From positions 8,753-72,752 of the forward strand of contig DATAOB010000044.1 in assembly GCA_036265935.1 (NCBI GenBank): a stretch of 64,000 nt of DNA, written 5' to 3'. Below, piece by piece: positions 37,342 to 45,846 of this stretch. This stretch comes from JAFASC01 sp036265935 (GTDB lineage: Bacteria; Pseudomonadota; Alphaproteobacteria; Rhizobiales; Beijerinckiaceae). A program made the translations under genes and the position numbers. The notes under the pieces were generated by a model. It was not told the origin of the DNA. It saw only the letters and a list, made by a program, of their open reading frames with translations, and did no database searches. Numbering within the stretch: position 1 is the first letter of the stretch; the number at the start of each line of letters is the position of its first letter.

Positions 37342-38367
37342 ATGATTTCACGACGCCATGTTCTGGCGGGCGCCATCGCCGCGCCGGCTCTGCTCAAAGC
37401 TTCACGCGGCCAAGCAGCCCAGACGCTCAAAATCTCGCACCAATTCCCCGGCGGCACGATCGATCAGGGCGACTTTCGCGACCGCCTTTGCCGCAAATTC
37501 GCACAGGAAATCGCCAAGCGTACCAACGGTGCGCTTGTTGCCGAAGTCTATCCGAACTCGTCGCTGATGAAGACGAACGCGCAGTTCTCGGCGATGCGCA
37601 AAGGCGCGCTCGACATGAGCCTTTATCCGATGCCGTATGCGGGCGGCGAGTTGCCGGAACTCAACATCGGTCTCATGCCGTGCCTCGTCTCTTCCTATTC
37701 GCAGGGCGCGGCCTGGAAGAATTCCGATATCGGCCGCGAGATGACGAAATTCCTCGCCGACAAGGGGATCATCATGGTCTCCTGGATATGGCAGGCGGGC
37801 GGCTGCGCGACGCGCGCGAACAAGCTCGTCGGGCCGGAAGACGCCAAGGGACAGAAGGTCCGGGGCGGCTCGCGCGAAATGGACATGATGTTCAAGCAGG
37901 CCGGCGCCGCCGTCGTGTCGATGCCGTCGAACGAGACCTACGCGGCGATGCAGACCGGCGCCGCCGATGCCGTAGTGACGTCATCGACGAGCCTCATCTC
38001 GTTCCGCCTCGAAGAGCTGTCGAAGCACCTCACCACCGGCCACGGCAAATCCTACTGGTTCATGTGCGAGCCTTTGATGATGTCGAAGGCGATCTTCGAT
38101 GCGCTTCCGAAGGATCAGCAGAATGCGATTATGGAGATCGGCGCATCGCTCGAGAGCTTCGGAACCAATGCGGCGAAAGCCGACGACGAGGAAGTCGTCA
38201 AGGTCTACAAGGCCAAGGGCGTGACGATCGACGGTCTCGATGACGCTTCTCTTGCCAAGTGGCGGGACATCGCGCGCGACACCGCCTGGAAGGACTATGC
38301 CGGCAAATCCGAGACGACAGCACGCTTCATGAAGCTTGCCGAAGCCGTGGCGGAGAAGAACGCCTGA
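37342..38367 (+). CDS. dctP: TRAP transporter solute-binding protein (DctP family)
   Basis: A 341-residue periplasmic binding protein. The N-terminus MISRRHVLAGAIAAPALLKA is a twin-arginine-like signal. The mature part has DctP features: LKISHQFPGG at the start, GALVAEVYPNSSL, the carboxylate-binding region around QAGGCATRANKLVGPEDAKGQKVRGG (a conserved Arg contacts the carboxylate) and a long C-terminal helix. DctP-type proteins bind organic acids and deliver them to the DctQM membrane part, both encoded immediately downstream. The ligand is unknown. Confidence 0.93.
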   Translation: MISRRHVLAGAIAAPALLKASRGQAAQTLKISHQFPGGTIDQGDFRDRLCRKFAQEIAKRTNGALVAEVYPNSSLMKTNAQFSAMRKGALDMSLYPMPYAGGELPELNIGLMPCLVSSYSQGAAWKNSDIGREMTKFLADKGIIMVSWIWQAGGCATRANKLVGPEDAKGQKVRGGSREMDMMFKQAGAAVVSMPSNETYAAMQTGAADAVVTSSTSLISFRLEELSKHLTTGHGKSYWFMCEPLMMSKAIFDALPKDQQNAIMEIGASLESFGTNAAKADDEEVVKVYKAKGVTIDGLDDASLAKWRDIARDTAWKDYAGKSETTARFMKLAEAVAEKNA

Positions 38368-38945
38368 TCACGCGTCATCAGGGCGATGCCGCGCTCGACA
38401 TCACGGCATCGCCCGAACCGGAACATTCCAGCCTCCCCGGTCTTCGGCCGGTTGAATGGCTGCTTGAGAGCCTCAACCGGCTGATCGTTATCGCGGCTTC
38501 GATCGCACTCGTCGCGGCGGCTGTCGTGCTGAGCGAGAGCGTCTTCGTCCGCTATTTTCTGCGCGCGTCGACGGATTGGCAGGACGAGATCAGTGTCATC
38601 CTGCTGGTTGGCGCGATTTTCATGTCGACGGCCTATGTCCAATCAGTGCGCGGACACGTGGCCATCGAGGCGGTTGCGGAGCTTCTATCGCCGGCGGCAA
38701 ATCGCTTCCGCGTCATCTGCGCCGACGGCACCAGCCTCGCCTTCTGCGTTTTCTTTTCGTGGAAATCATGGACGCTGATGCACGAAGCCTGGGTCGACGG
38801 ACAAGTCAGGGACTCCACCTTCGCAACGCCGCTGTGGATTCCGTATTCGCTGATGGGTGCGGGGATGAGCCTGCTCGCGCTGCAAATCCTGCTTCAGCTG
38901 ATTGCCGAATCCGTACCGCAGCCGGCGCGAAGGCCGGCGCGATGA
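38364..38945 (+). CDS. dctQ: TRAP transporter small permease subunit (DctQ)
   Basis: About 193 residues with four membrane helices (residues ~32-55, 68-87, 110-130, 152-175) and the DctQ feature ASTDWQDEISVILLVGAIF. No ATG, GTG or TTG precedes the first helix without running far back into dctP: the only near start is a CTG at 38364 that shares bases with the dctP stop (CTGA), while an ATG at 38259 would overlap dctP by 108 bases. The CTG start is used here but is uncertain. The stop overlaps the dctM ATG (ATGA). Confidence 0.82.
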   Translation: MITRHQGDAALDITASPEPEHSSLPGLRPVEWLLESLNRLIVIAASIALVAAAVVLSESVFVRYFLRASTDWQDEISVILLVGAIFMSTAYVQSVRGHVAIEAVAELLSPAANRFRVICADGTSLAFCVFFSWKSWTLMHEAWVDGQVRDSTFATPLWIPYSLMGAGMSLLALQILLQLIAESVPQPARRPAR

Positions 38946-40291
38946 GCACGCTCGCGATCGGGCTGCTTTACGGCGGCGCGACTCTCGCCGCGATGTTCGT
39001 GGGTATTCCGATCGCCTTTGCGCTCGGCACGGTCGCGATCATTTTCATGTTCTTCTTCATGCCGCATGCGTCCCTCGATACGGTGACGCAGAACGTCTAT
39101 GAAGAGATGGCGTCGATCACTCTTCTGTCGATTCCGCTGTTCATTCTGAAGGGCGCCGCGATCGGGCGCTCGCGCGCCGGCGCCGATCTTTATTCTGCGC
39201 TGCATGTGTGGCTCTATCGCATTCCCGGCGGCCTTGGTATCGCCAACGTGTTTGCCTGCGGCTTGTTCGCGGCGATGGCGGGTTCGTCGCCCGCGACCTG
39301 CTCGGCCATCGGCTCGGCCGGCATTCCGGAAATGCGCAAACGCGGTTATTCGCCGGGGTTCGCCTCGGGGATCATCGCGGCCGGCGGCACGCTCGGCATC
39401 CTGCTGCCGCCGTCGATCACCATGATCCTTTATGCCGTCGCATCGGAACAATCGCTCGGCCGGCTTTTCCTTGCCGGCATCACGCCCGGCCTGCTTCTCG
39501 TCGGCTTGTTCGCAATTTACGCGACGTTCCGTTACGCCGCGGAACGCCGGACCGCCGTACGCGACTTTGCGGCGCACGGCCGCACGTCGAGCCTTCTGAC
39601 GGAAGAGCGTTACACGCTGCGCGAACGACTCGCATATGCGCCACGCGTCCTGCCATTCGTGCTGCTCTTAACCGGCGTCATGATTGCGCTCTATGGCGGC
39701 TATGCCACGCCGTCGGAGACGGCAGGCTTGGGTGCGATTCTCGCCCTGGTCCTCATCGCAATCATCTACTTTGTCTGGAAGCCGAGCGACCTGCAGCCGA
39801 TCCTCGCCGCGACGCTGCGTGAATCAACCATGCTGATGATGATCATCGGCATGTCGCTCCTCTACTCCTACGTGATGAGCTACCTGCACATTTCGCAATC
39901 GGCGGCGGAGAGCATTGTTGCGGCAGGTTTCTCGCGCTGGGTCCTGCTCGCGATGATCCTGCTCTTCGTCGTGGTGCTCGGCTTCTTTCTGCCGCCGGTC
40001 TCGATCATTCTGATGACCGCGCCGATTATCCTGCCGCCGCTGAAGGCCGCGGGATTCGATCTCGTCTGGTTCGGCATTGTCATGACGATCGTCATGGAGC
40101 TCGGCCTCATTCACCCCCCGGTCGGGCTGAACATATTCGTCATCCGCAACATCGCGCCGGACATTCCGCTCGGCGAGGTCATCTGGGGCATCATGCCTTT
40201 CGTTGGCCTGATGATCTTTGCAATCGTGCTCCTCTGCATCGCGCCGCCGATTGCGACCTGGCTGCCGGATGTGATTATGGGTGCGCGGTAA
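38942..40291 (+). CDS. dctM: TRAP transporter large permease subunit (DctM)
   Basis: A 449-residue membrane protein with about 12 helices. Typical DctM segments are visible: LLSIPLFILKGAAIGRSRAG, MAGSSPATCSAIGSAGIPEM, AGGTLGILLPPSI and MELGLIHPPVGLNIFV. It forms the sodium-coupled translocation channel with DctQ. The ATG at 38942 overlaps the dctQ stop. The charged loop near residue 200-225 is longer than in many relatives. Confidence 0.95.
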   Translation: MSTLAIGLLYGGATLAAMFVGIPIAFALGTVAIIFMFFFMPHASLDTVTQNVYEEMASITLLSIPLFILKGAAIGRSRAGADLYSALHVWLYRIPGGLGIANVFACGLFAAMAGSSPATCSAIGSAGIPEMRKRGYSPGFASGIIAAGGTLGILLPPSITMILYAVASEQSLGRLFLAGITPGLLLVGLFAIYATFRYAAERRTAVRDFAAHGRTSSLLTEERYTLRERLAYAPRVLPFVLLLTGVMIALYGGYATPSETAGLGAILALVLIAIIYFVWKPSDLQPILAATLRESTMLMMIIGMSLLYSYVMSYLHISQSAAESIVAAGFSRWVLLAMILLFVVVLGFFLPPVSIILMTAPIILPPLKAAGFDLVWFGIVMTIVMELGLIHPPVGLNIFVIRNIAPDIPLGEVIWGIMPFVGLMIFAIVLLCIAPPIATWLPDVIMGAR

Positions 40292-40337
40292 CGGTGTGAC
40301 GCGGCAACTTTCGCCGCGCGTGCGTTGTTGAAGATCC

Positions 40338-41135
40338 ATGCCAGCCGATGAGCTGATCGAACCCGCAAGCGCGCCTCCTGACGGGATCGTCGCCGATCTC
40401 ATCGAAATCGCGCCGCCGGAGTCTTCCGCCTATTTCTTCGACGTCGATGGCACTCTGCTCGAGCTGCGCCGCCGGCCCGAGGAGGTCGTCGCCGACGAGC
40501 ATCTGCGCGGGCTCCTGACCCGCCTCCAGGCCGCGGCGGGCGGCGCCGTCGCGCTTGTGAGCGGCCGGTCGATCACCGACCTCGATCGCATCTTCGATCC
40601 GTTGACGCTGCCCTCCGCCGGCTTGCACGGCGCAGATATCCGCTTCCCCGACGGGTCCCGCCGTACCGCGCGCGCCGATCTCATGGATGAAGTGCGGCCA
40701 CTCGTCGCCGCCTTTACCGCGTCCCACGACGGCATCTGGCTCGAGGACAAGGGCGCGACGCTTGCCGTCCATTTTCGCGAGCGCCCGGAGCTTTCCGGCG
40801 AGGTCCTGGCTTTTCTCTCGCACTTCCAGCAGGGCCGCGATCTTGCAGTGCAAGAAGGAAAAATGGTGGTCGAGCTCAAGTCTGCCGCCCACGACAAGGG
40901 CACTGCCATCAAGACGTTGCTGGCGCAGAAGCCTTTCGAGGGGCGCCGTCCCGTCTTTGTCGGCGATGACCTGACCGATGAGCACGGTTTCGCTGAAGTT
41001 CAGCGCTCCGGCGGCATCGCGATTCGGGTCGGCGTGCCCGATATACCAACGCAAGCTCGGCTGCACATGCCGGACCCCTCTTACCTGCGCGAGCGGCTGC
41101 GAGAATTGGCCGCCCACCACGTCGTTATCGGCTGA
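40338..41135 (+). CDS. otsB: Trehalose-6-phosphate phosphatase
   Basis: A 265-residue HAD-family phosphatase that makes trehalose from trehalose-6-phosphate. HAD motif I is YFFDVDGTLLEL, motif II is ALVSGRS, the Lys motif lies in SAAHDKGTAIKTLL, and motif IV is FVGDDLTDEHGF. GLHGADIRFPDG is typical of OtsB. The synthase gene otsA is not in the window, so the gene is an orphan here. The start is ATG 40338. Confidence 0.93.
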   Translation: MPADELIEPASAPPDGIVADLIEIAPPESSAYFFDVDGTLLELRRRPEEVVADEHLRGLLTRLQAAAGGAVALVSGRSITDLDRIFDPLTLPSAGLHGADIRFPDGSRRTARADLMDEVRPLVAAFTASHDGIWLEDKGATLAVHFRERPELSGEVLAFLSHFQQGRDLAVQEGKMVVELKSAAHDKGTAIKTLLAQKPFEGRRPVFVGDDLTDEHGFAEVQRSGGIAIRVGVPDIPTQARLHMPDPSYLRERLRELAAHHVVIG

Positions 41136-41343
41136 AAAGCGCGCTTCAACGCATTTCCCGCGCGATTGGTTTCGCCAAATCGCAAAAATATTTCGCTTCT
41201 CATGAAACGGCGAAGTCACGATATTGTCAGCATCCACTCGTAATGTGCGTTTCGTCACCGGCTTGCGTAGCAGTTGGCCCTAAGAGGCCTGCATGCAGAA
41301 TGCGGTGCCTCCGACCCGAAACGGACGACAGAGGAGCAGCTCC
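41136..41343. other. Intergenic region after otsB
   Basis: A 208-base non-coding stretch with a moderately AT-rich part near 41180-41215 (AAATCGCAAAAATATTTCGC) that may be a promoter for the small gene that follows. Nothing else is recognised. Confidence 0.3.
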
Positions 41344-41652
41344 ATGCTGATGGACGACATCTTTCATTCGTGTTCGCACGAAAAGGTGGCGCAGGCAGCT
41401 GTTGCCAGCATAGGCGGTGCCTTTGCCGATCGCGTGCGCCAAGTGGCCGCGGTGCGCGGCTTGACGCCGGGCGCTTTTGCAGCGAGTGCGGTGCGTCGCT
41501 TCGACCGCACGGCGAGCGGCGACGCCCGCGATATCCTCCGGCGTGCGCTGCGCGGTACCGATCAGCCCGTGTTGCACGGTCTGCGGCTCATTCTCGAGCC
41601 GTCGCTCGAGAATGCGGACGCAGACGAGAAGGCCGAGCTAGTGGCGCATTAG
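41344..41652 (+). CDS. Small conserved-looking hypothetical protein
   Basis: A 102-residue mainly helical protein starting MLMDDIFHSCSHEKVAQAAV and continuing with RVRQVAAVRGLTPGAFAASAVRRFD and a C-terminal LRLILEPSLEN. The ATG at 41344 is preceded by GAGGAG at good spacing, which is the reason for preferring it to an upstream ATG at 41293. I do not recognise the family; the HTH-like spacing in the middle could indicate a ribbon or helix DNA-binding fold but this is weak. Confidence 0.6.
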   Translation: MLMDDIFHSCSHEKVAQAAVASIGGAFADRVRQVAAVRGLTPGAFAASAVRRFDRTASGDARDILRRALRGTDQPVLHGLRLILEPSLENADADEKAELVAH

Positions 41653-41700
41653 CGAGAGCCGCCGGCGTGACAAATCGCCCGCGACACGTAGCGGTCCGAG

Positions 41701-42105
41701 TTAGAGTCGGCCTTTTTCAAAATCTTCGCACGACAAGTCGAAGGCCGAGAGGCCATCTTCAAGCAAATCGCCGAGCAGTGGTTCGCTCAAGAGAAAACGC
41801 GCGGTCGGCGGATCGCCACGATCACGGGCTGCCGCCATCGCGTCGCTCCATTCATCGGCTGTATAGTCTCCGCGGCCCACGAACAGAAGCGCGACCAGCT
41901 CTGTTTGCTCATCCTCGTCCAGCGCATTGATGAAGGCGGTGAGTTCGCGCCGCGTCGTTTTTTCGTTGGCGGGTGTGAACGCACTCACAAATCGATCATC
42001 GCTCGGGTTTGACGCATCGTCGCTGGGTTCGCCGCCAGCCGCGTCGTACTCACGAGCTTTGACGATAATGAAACAGACTTTCTCGACGGCGAGTTCGGAT
42101 AGCAT
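41701..42105 (-). CDS. DUF3775 domain-containing protein
   Basis: A 134-residue acidic protein of an uncharacterised alphaproteobacterial family. LSELAVEKVCFIIVKAREYD at the start, RRELTAFINALDEDEQTELVALLFVGRGDY in the middle and LLGDLLEDGLSAFDLSCEDF at the end match DUF3775. The ATG at 42105 is preferred to a TTG at 42126. It is divergent from the HWE kinase gene with about 210 bases between starts. The function is unknown. Confidence 0.82.
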   Translation of the reverse strand: MLSELAVEKVCFIIVKAREYDAAGGEPSDDASNPSDDRFVSAFTPANEKTTRRELTAFINALDEDEQTELVALLFVGRGDYTADEWSDAMAAARDRGDPPTARFLLSEPLLGDLLEDGLSAFDLSCEDFEKGRL

Positions 42106-42317
42106 GACGATCCCGTTCAGCGGCAAAGTTCAGGTAGCCATAACCGGAGCGGGCCAGCCGAAGTTCCACCAAGGAACCTCGCCAAACGCAGGGCGTTTGC
42201 CGCCAGAACCCATTGATCGGCAAGGGAAAGCCGGGCAATTCCGGTTCCTTCGGACGTCTCCGAATGCCGACCCGCTATGCCGCGTTCGGCCCTTGCCACG
42301 TCTACCGTGACGGTGAA

Positions 42318-44060
42318 ATGACGGACGCGCAGTTTGAACTTGACGCTCTCTATGATCATTCCGTCATCGGTCTGGCGCTAATCGATCGGGACGAACGGTT
42401 CCAGCGCGTGAACGCTCGGCTCGCGGATCTCTTCGGCGTCAAACATGATTACCTGATCAACCAACGCACCGCGGACGTTTTGCCCAAAGCAGCGGCGCCG
42501 CTTGCCTCCGCGATCAGCGCGGCCTTACGGGCCGGCGATACGGTCGAGCGAGTGGACATCGAGTTCGAGTCGGCAGGCGATAAGATGCAAAGGCGCCATC
42601 TGGCGGGACGCGTGCATCCTGTTCGGGACGCGGCCGGAAAGATCGTCGCGGCCGGCGCCATGGTCGAGGAGGTGACGCAGCAGCGCGAAGCCCAGGAACG
42701 CAACGCCCACTTTGCGGCGGTGATCGAATCCTCCGGCGATCCGATCGTCAGCTTTTCGCCCGACGGCATCATACGCAGCTGGAATCCCGCGGCCGAGCGC
42801 TTGTATGGATACGGCGCACACGAGGCCGTCGGTCGTCACGTTACCGACGTTTATATGGCGCATGCGCGGGAGGAGGCAGAAAAGCTCATTGTGCGCGCGC
42901 TGCAGGGCGAGACATTCACGATCGAAACGTCGCGTATGTCGCGGCATTCCGACGAGATTGCTGTGTCGGTTACGATCGCCCCGATTCGTTCCGCGGATGG
43001 GAAGATCACCGGATTATCGGCGATCACCCGCGACATCCGCGATCGCAAACGTGCGGAAGCGGCGCTGGCGCAGAGCATGGCGCAGCTGAACTCGCTTCTG
43101 ACCAACGCGCCGATCGGCTTCGCCTTTTTCGATCGCGAACACAAGTTCGTGCGGGTCAATGAATATTTTTCGCGGCTCGATGGACTTCCTGTCGAAGCGC
43201 ACCTCGACAGTAAGATTGAGGACGTGCTGCCGCGCAACGCGGCGATTTTTACGCCCCTTCTCGATCAGGTTTTCGATACCCGAAGGGCGATTACGGATGT
43301 CGAGCTTTCGGCAGAGAGTCCCGGCGAACCCGGTAGCGAGCGGCAATGGCTCATCGGCATTTATCCTGTCATGAATGCGCAGGAGCAGTGCGAGTTTGCC
43401 GGCGCCGTGGTGCTCGACATTACCGAGCGCAAGCAGCGCGAAGATCACATCCATTATCTCCTGCGGGAACTGACGCACCGCTCCAAAAACATCATGGCGA
43501 TTGTCCAGGCGATGGCGCGCCAGACAGTTGCCGAAGCTTTATCGGCTCGCGATTTCGAGGAGAAATTTTCAGCCCGCTTGCAGGGCTTTGCTCATTCGCA
43601 CGATCTGCTTCTCAAAGAGAATTGGCAGGGCGTCGCAATCGACGAGCTTGTGAAGTCGCAGCTGGGTGCTTTTGCCGAGCTCATTGGGAGCCGAATCGAG
43701 ATCAAGGGCCCCAACCTCCTGCTCACTCCGGAGGCGACGCAGAATCTGGGCCTCGCGCTGCATGAACTCTCGATCAATGCGGCCAAACACGGCGCGTTGT
43801 CGACGCCCGAGGGGGCCGTGCTGGTCCACTGGTCGACATTCGCGACCGACGAAGGCGAGCCACAATTCCTGTTGAGCTGGTCGGAAATGAACGGACCGGA
43901 GGTGAAACCGCCGCGCCACAGGGGCTTCGGACAATTGGTTCTCGAGCGCATGTTGCCGCGCGCCCTCGAGGGTGACGTGCGCCTCGATTTCGCCGAGGCG
44001 GGGCTGAAATGGAGCGTCACCATGCCCGGCCGCTACATCCGCGAGGTGCAGGGACGCTAA
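42318..44060 (+). CDS. Soluble multi-PAS HWE-family histidine kinase
   Basis: A 580-residue kinase without membrane segments. Three PAS-type domains lie at about residues 5-120, 130-250 (ESSGDPIVSFSPDGIIRSWN) and 255-375 (NAPIGFAFFDREHKFVRVN). The phospho-acceptor region LTHRSKNIMAIVQAMARQT (His near 387) and ATP-binding part ALHELSINAAKHGALS are HWE features rather than classical HisKA. HWE kinases often sense light or general stress and act on PhyR-like or single-domain regulators; no response regulator gene is adjacent. The ATG at 42318 is chosen because the first PAS begins directly after it. Confidence 0.87.
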   Translation: MTDAQFELDALYDHSVIGLALIDRDERFQRVNARLADLFGVKHDYLINQRTADVLPKAAAPLASAISAALRAGDTVERVDIEFESAGDKMQRRHLAGRVHPVRDAAGKIVAAGAMVEEVTQQREAQERNAHFAAVIESSGDPIVSFSPDGIIRSWNPAAERLYGYGAHEAVGRHVTDVYMAHAREEAEKLIVRALQGETFTIETSRMSRHSDEIAVSVTIAPIRSADGKITGLSAITRDIRDRKRAEAALAQSMAQLNSLLTNAPIGFAFFDREHKFVRVNEYFSRLDGLPVEAHLDSKIEDVLPRNAAIFTPLLDQVFDTRRAITDVELSAESPGEPGSERQWLIGIYPVMNAQEQCEFAGAVVLDITERKQREDHIHYLLRELTHRSKNIMAIVQAMARQTVAEALSARDFEEKFSARLQGFAHSHDLLLKENWQGVAIDELVKSQLGAFAELIGSRIEIKGPNLLLTPEATQNLGLALHELSINAAKHGALSTPEGAVLVHWSTFATDEGEPQFLLSWSEMNGPEVKPPRHRGFGQLVLERMLPRALEGDVRLDFAEAGLKWSVTMPGRYIREVQGR

Positions 44061-44161
44061 ACGCCTCTTGGACAGCCAGATTCGACCCAGCGGAACTTCT
44101 CAGATTGCTGCGCTTTTGCGATGATGCCGCATAGGCGCGGCTTTTCAGTGCGAGGTTTGCA

Positions 44162-44806
44162 TTGCACTTTTTCGACATGGAGCACGTCCACCAGCTCCTC
44201 GCAACGTACGGGTATTGGGCCGTGCTGGTCGTCGTCATGATGGAGAGCGCCGGCATACCGGTTCCGGGTGAGACGATCCTGGTGAGCGCTGCGATCTACG
44301 CAGGCACGACGCACAGGATGCAAATCGAATGGGTGATTGCGGCGGCAGCCTGCGGTGCGATCATGGGTGATAATATCGGCTTCTGGGTCGGACGCGAATT
44401 CGGGCGGCACGTGGTCGAGCGCTTCGGCTCACATGTCGGGCTGGACGAGAAACGGCTGAAGCTCGGGCAATATTTGTTTGACCGTCATGGCGGGAAGATC
44501 GTCTTTTTCGGACGCTTCGTCGCGTTTCTGCGGGCTTTCGCGGCGCTGCTCGCGGGGATCAACCGGTTTCCACCAATGCGTTTTTTCGCATTCAACGCGG
44601 CGGGTGGAATTGTCTGGGCGACCTTGTTCGGCCTCGGCGGCTACATCCTGGGTGAAAGCATCCACAGGATTGCCGGCCCGATCGGCTGGATCGGACTTGC
44701 CTGCGCACTGGTTGGGTGCGTTATCGGTTGGCGCTTTTTCAAAATGCATGAGGAGCGCCTGCTGGCTCAGGCCGAGGCAGCGGCTAATCGCCGGCAGAAG
44801 GCCTGA
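44162..44806 (+). CDS. DedA family membrane protein (first of tandem pair)
   Basis: A 214-residue inner-membrane protein. DedA/VTT features: ESAGIPVPGETILV near the N-terminus, GDNIGFWVGREFGR, and FGRFVAFLRAFAALLAGINRF (the conserved FxRFxxxxR motif), then GGIVWATLFGLGGYILG. DedA proteins are proposed lipid scramblases or flippases for undecaprenyl phosphate or phosphatidylethanolamine. The start is a TTG at 44162 with GAGG six bases upstream; an ATG at 44177 is an alternative. A close paralogue follows after 15 bases. Confidence 0.88.
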   Translation: MHFFDMEHVHQLLATYGYWAVLVVVMMESAGIPVPGETILVSAAIYAGTTHRMQIEWVIAAAACGAIMGDNIGFWVGREFGRHVVERFGSHVGLDEKRLKLGQYLFDRHGGKIVFFGRFVAFLRAFAALLAGINRFPPMRFFAFNAAGGIVWATLFGLGGYILGESIHRIAGPIGWIGLACALVGCVIGWRFFKMHEERLLAQAEAAANRRQKA

Positions 44807-44821
44807 GATCCGGCATCTTCG

Positions 44822-45463
44822 ATGTTCCTCGCCTATGTGCAGCCTCTCGTCGCGCAGTACGGGCTCTATGCGGTCTTCGTCATTGTCATGCTGGAGAGCG
44901 CCGGCGTGCCGTTGCCGGGCGAGACCGCTCTCGTCCTCGCCTCGATTTACGCCGGAGCGACAGGCGACCTGCACATCGCGCAGGTGATCGCCGCGGCCGC
45001 CGCCGGGGCGATCATCGGCGACAATATGGGTTTTTGGGTCGGCAGGCACTTCGGCATGCCGCTGCTGAAGCGCTACGGCCGTTTCATTCACCTCGACGAG
45101 AAACGGCTCGCCTTCGGCGAGGCGATGTTCCGCCGCCACGGCGCAAAGATCGTGTTCTTCGGCCGGTTCATTGCGATCCTGCGGATTTTCGCCGCTCTCC
45201 TCGCCGGGGTGAACCGCTACGGTTGGGGCTCGTTCCTGTTCTACAACGCCGCCGGCGGAATCGTGTGGGCGACGGTCTTCGGGCTCGGTGGTTATTTCTT
45301 CGGCGAGGCGATCCATCGCTTCACTGGGCCGGTGGGGCTGATTGCGCTTGCCGGCGTCATCCTCGGCATCGGCGTCTCCTGGTGGGTGGTGCGGCGGCAG
45401 GAGGCACGGATGGAACAGCGCATTCTCGCCGAGGAGCAGGAGAAGCAGAGGTGGGAGGACTAG
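44822..45463 (+). CDS. DedA family membrane protein (second of tandem pair)
   Basis: A 213-residue paralogue of the preceding gene with the same motif order: ESAGVPLPGETALVL, GDNMGFWVGRHFG, FFGRFIAILRIFAALLAGVNRYG and GGIVWATVFGLGGYFFG. The C-terminus ends in a charged helix (QEARMEQRILAEEQEKQ). The two proteins agree along their whole length, so this is a tandem duplication with divergence. The start is ATG 44822. Confidence 0.9.
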   Translation: MFLAYVQPLVAQYGLYAVFVIVMLESAGVPLPGETALVLASIYAGATGDLHIAQVIAAAAAGAIIGDNMGFWVGRHFGMPLLKRYGRFIHLDEKRLAFGEAMFRRHGAKIVFFGRFIAILRIFAALLAGVNRYGWGSFLFYNAAGGIVWATVFGLGGYFFGEAIHRFTGPVGLIALAGVILGIGVSWWVVRRQEARMEQRILAEEQEKQRWED

Positions 45464-45529
45464 AACGGAACTCCGGAACGATGGCTCCTGGGAGGCGTTG
45501 CCAAGCACGCGAGAGCCGAGGATAGGGAC

Positions 45530-45844
45530 ATGAACTCCGCCACTCTTTTCCTTGCGGCGGTGGTTGCCGGCATGGCGGCGCCGGCGCTGGCGCAGACGAC
45601 GCCGGGCGCCCCCGGAACCGATCAGGTCATCCCGGAGAAAGACCGCAGCCGGCCGCAGGACCAGCCCGGCAATTCCCAGCAGAGTCTCAGCGACAAGCTC
45701 GACAAATCCGGCGGCGTCATCAAACCGCCAGCCGACGTCGATCCGAAAATGGCGAAGCCGGCCCCCGTGCCGAACCCGAATTCGACGCCGGTGATCCCTC
45801 CGCCGGGCAGTCCGGGCGGCAACCCCGATGTGAAGCCGAAATAA
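45530..45844 (+). CDS. Small exported proline-rich protein
   Basis: A 104-residue protein with a Sec signal (MNSATLFLAAVVAGMAAPALAQ) and a short hydrophilic, proline-rich mature chain (LSDKLDKSGGVIKPPADVDPKM, ending PPPGSPGGNPDVKPK). This pattern recurs in small exported proteins of Bradyrhizobium-like bacteria, but no function is known to me. It lies 66 bases after the second DedA gene and converges with the liv operon. Confidence 0.7.
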   Translation: MNSATLFLAAVVAGMAAPALAQTTPGAPGTDQVIPEKDRSRPQDQPGNSQQSLSDKLDKSGGVIKPPADVDPKMAKPAPVPNPNSTPVIPPPGSPGGNPDVKPK

Positions 45845-45846
45845 GG

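Noticed and set aside
37293..38243. 316-residue open frame overlapping dctP in another frame
   Set aside because: Same strand, wrong frame, Arg-rich; DctP reads correctly in the other frame.
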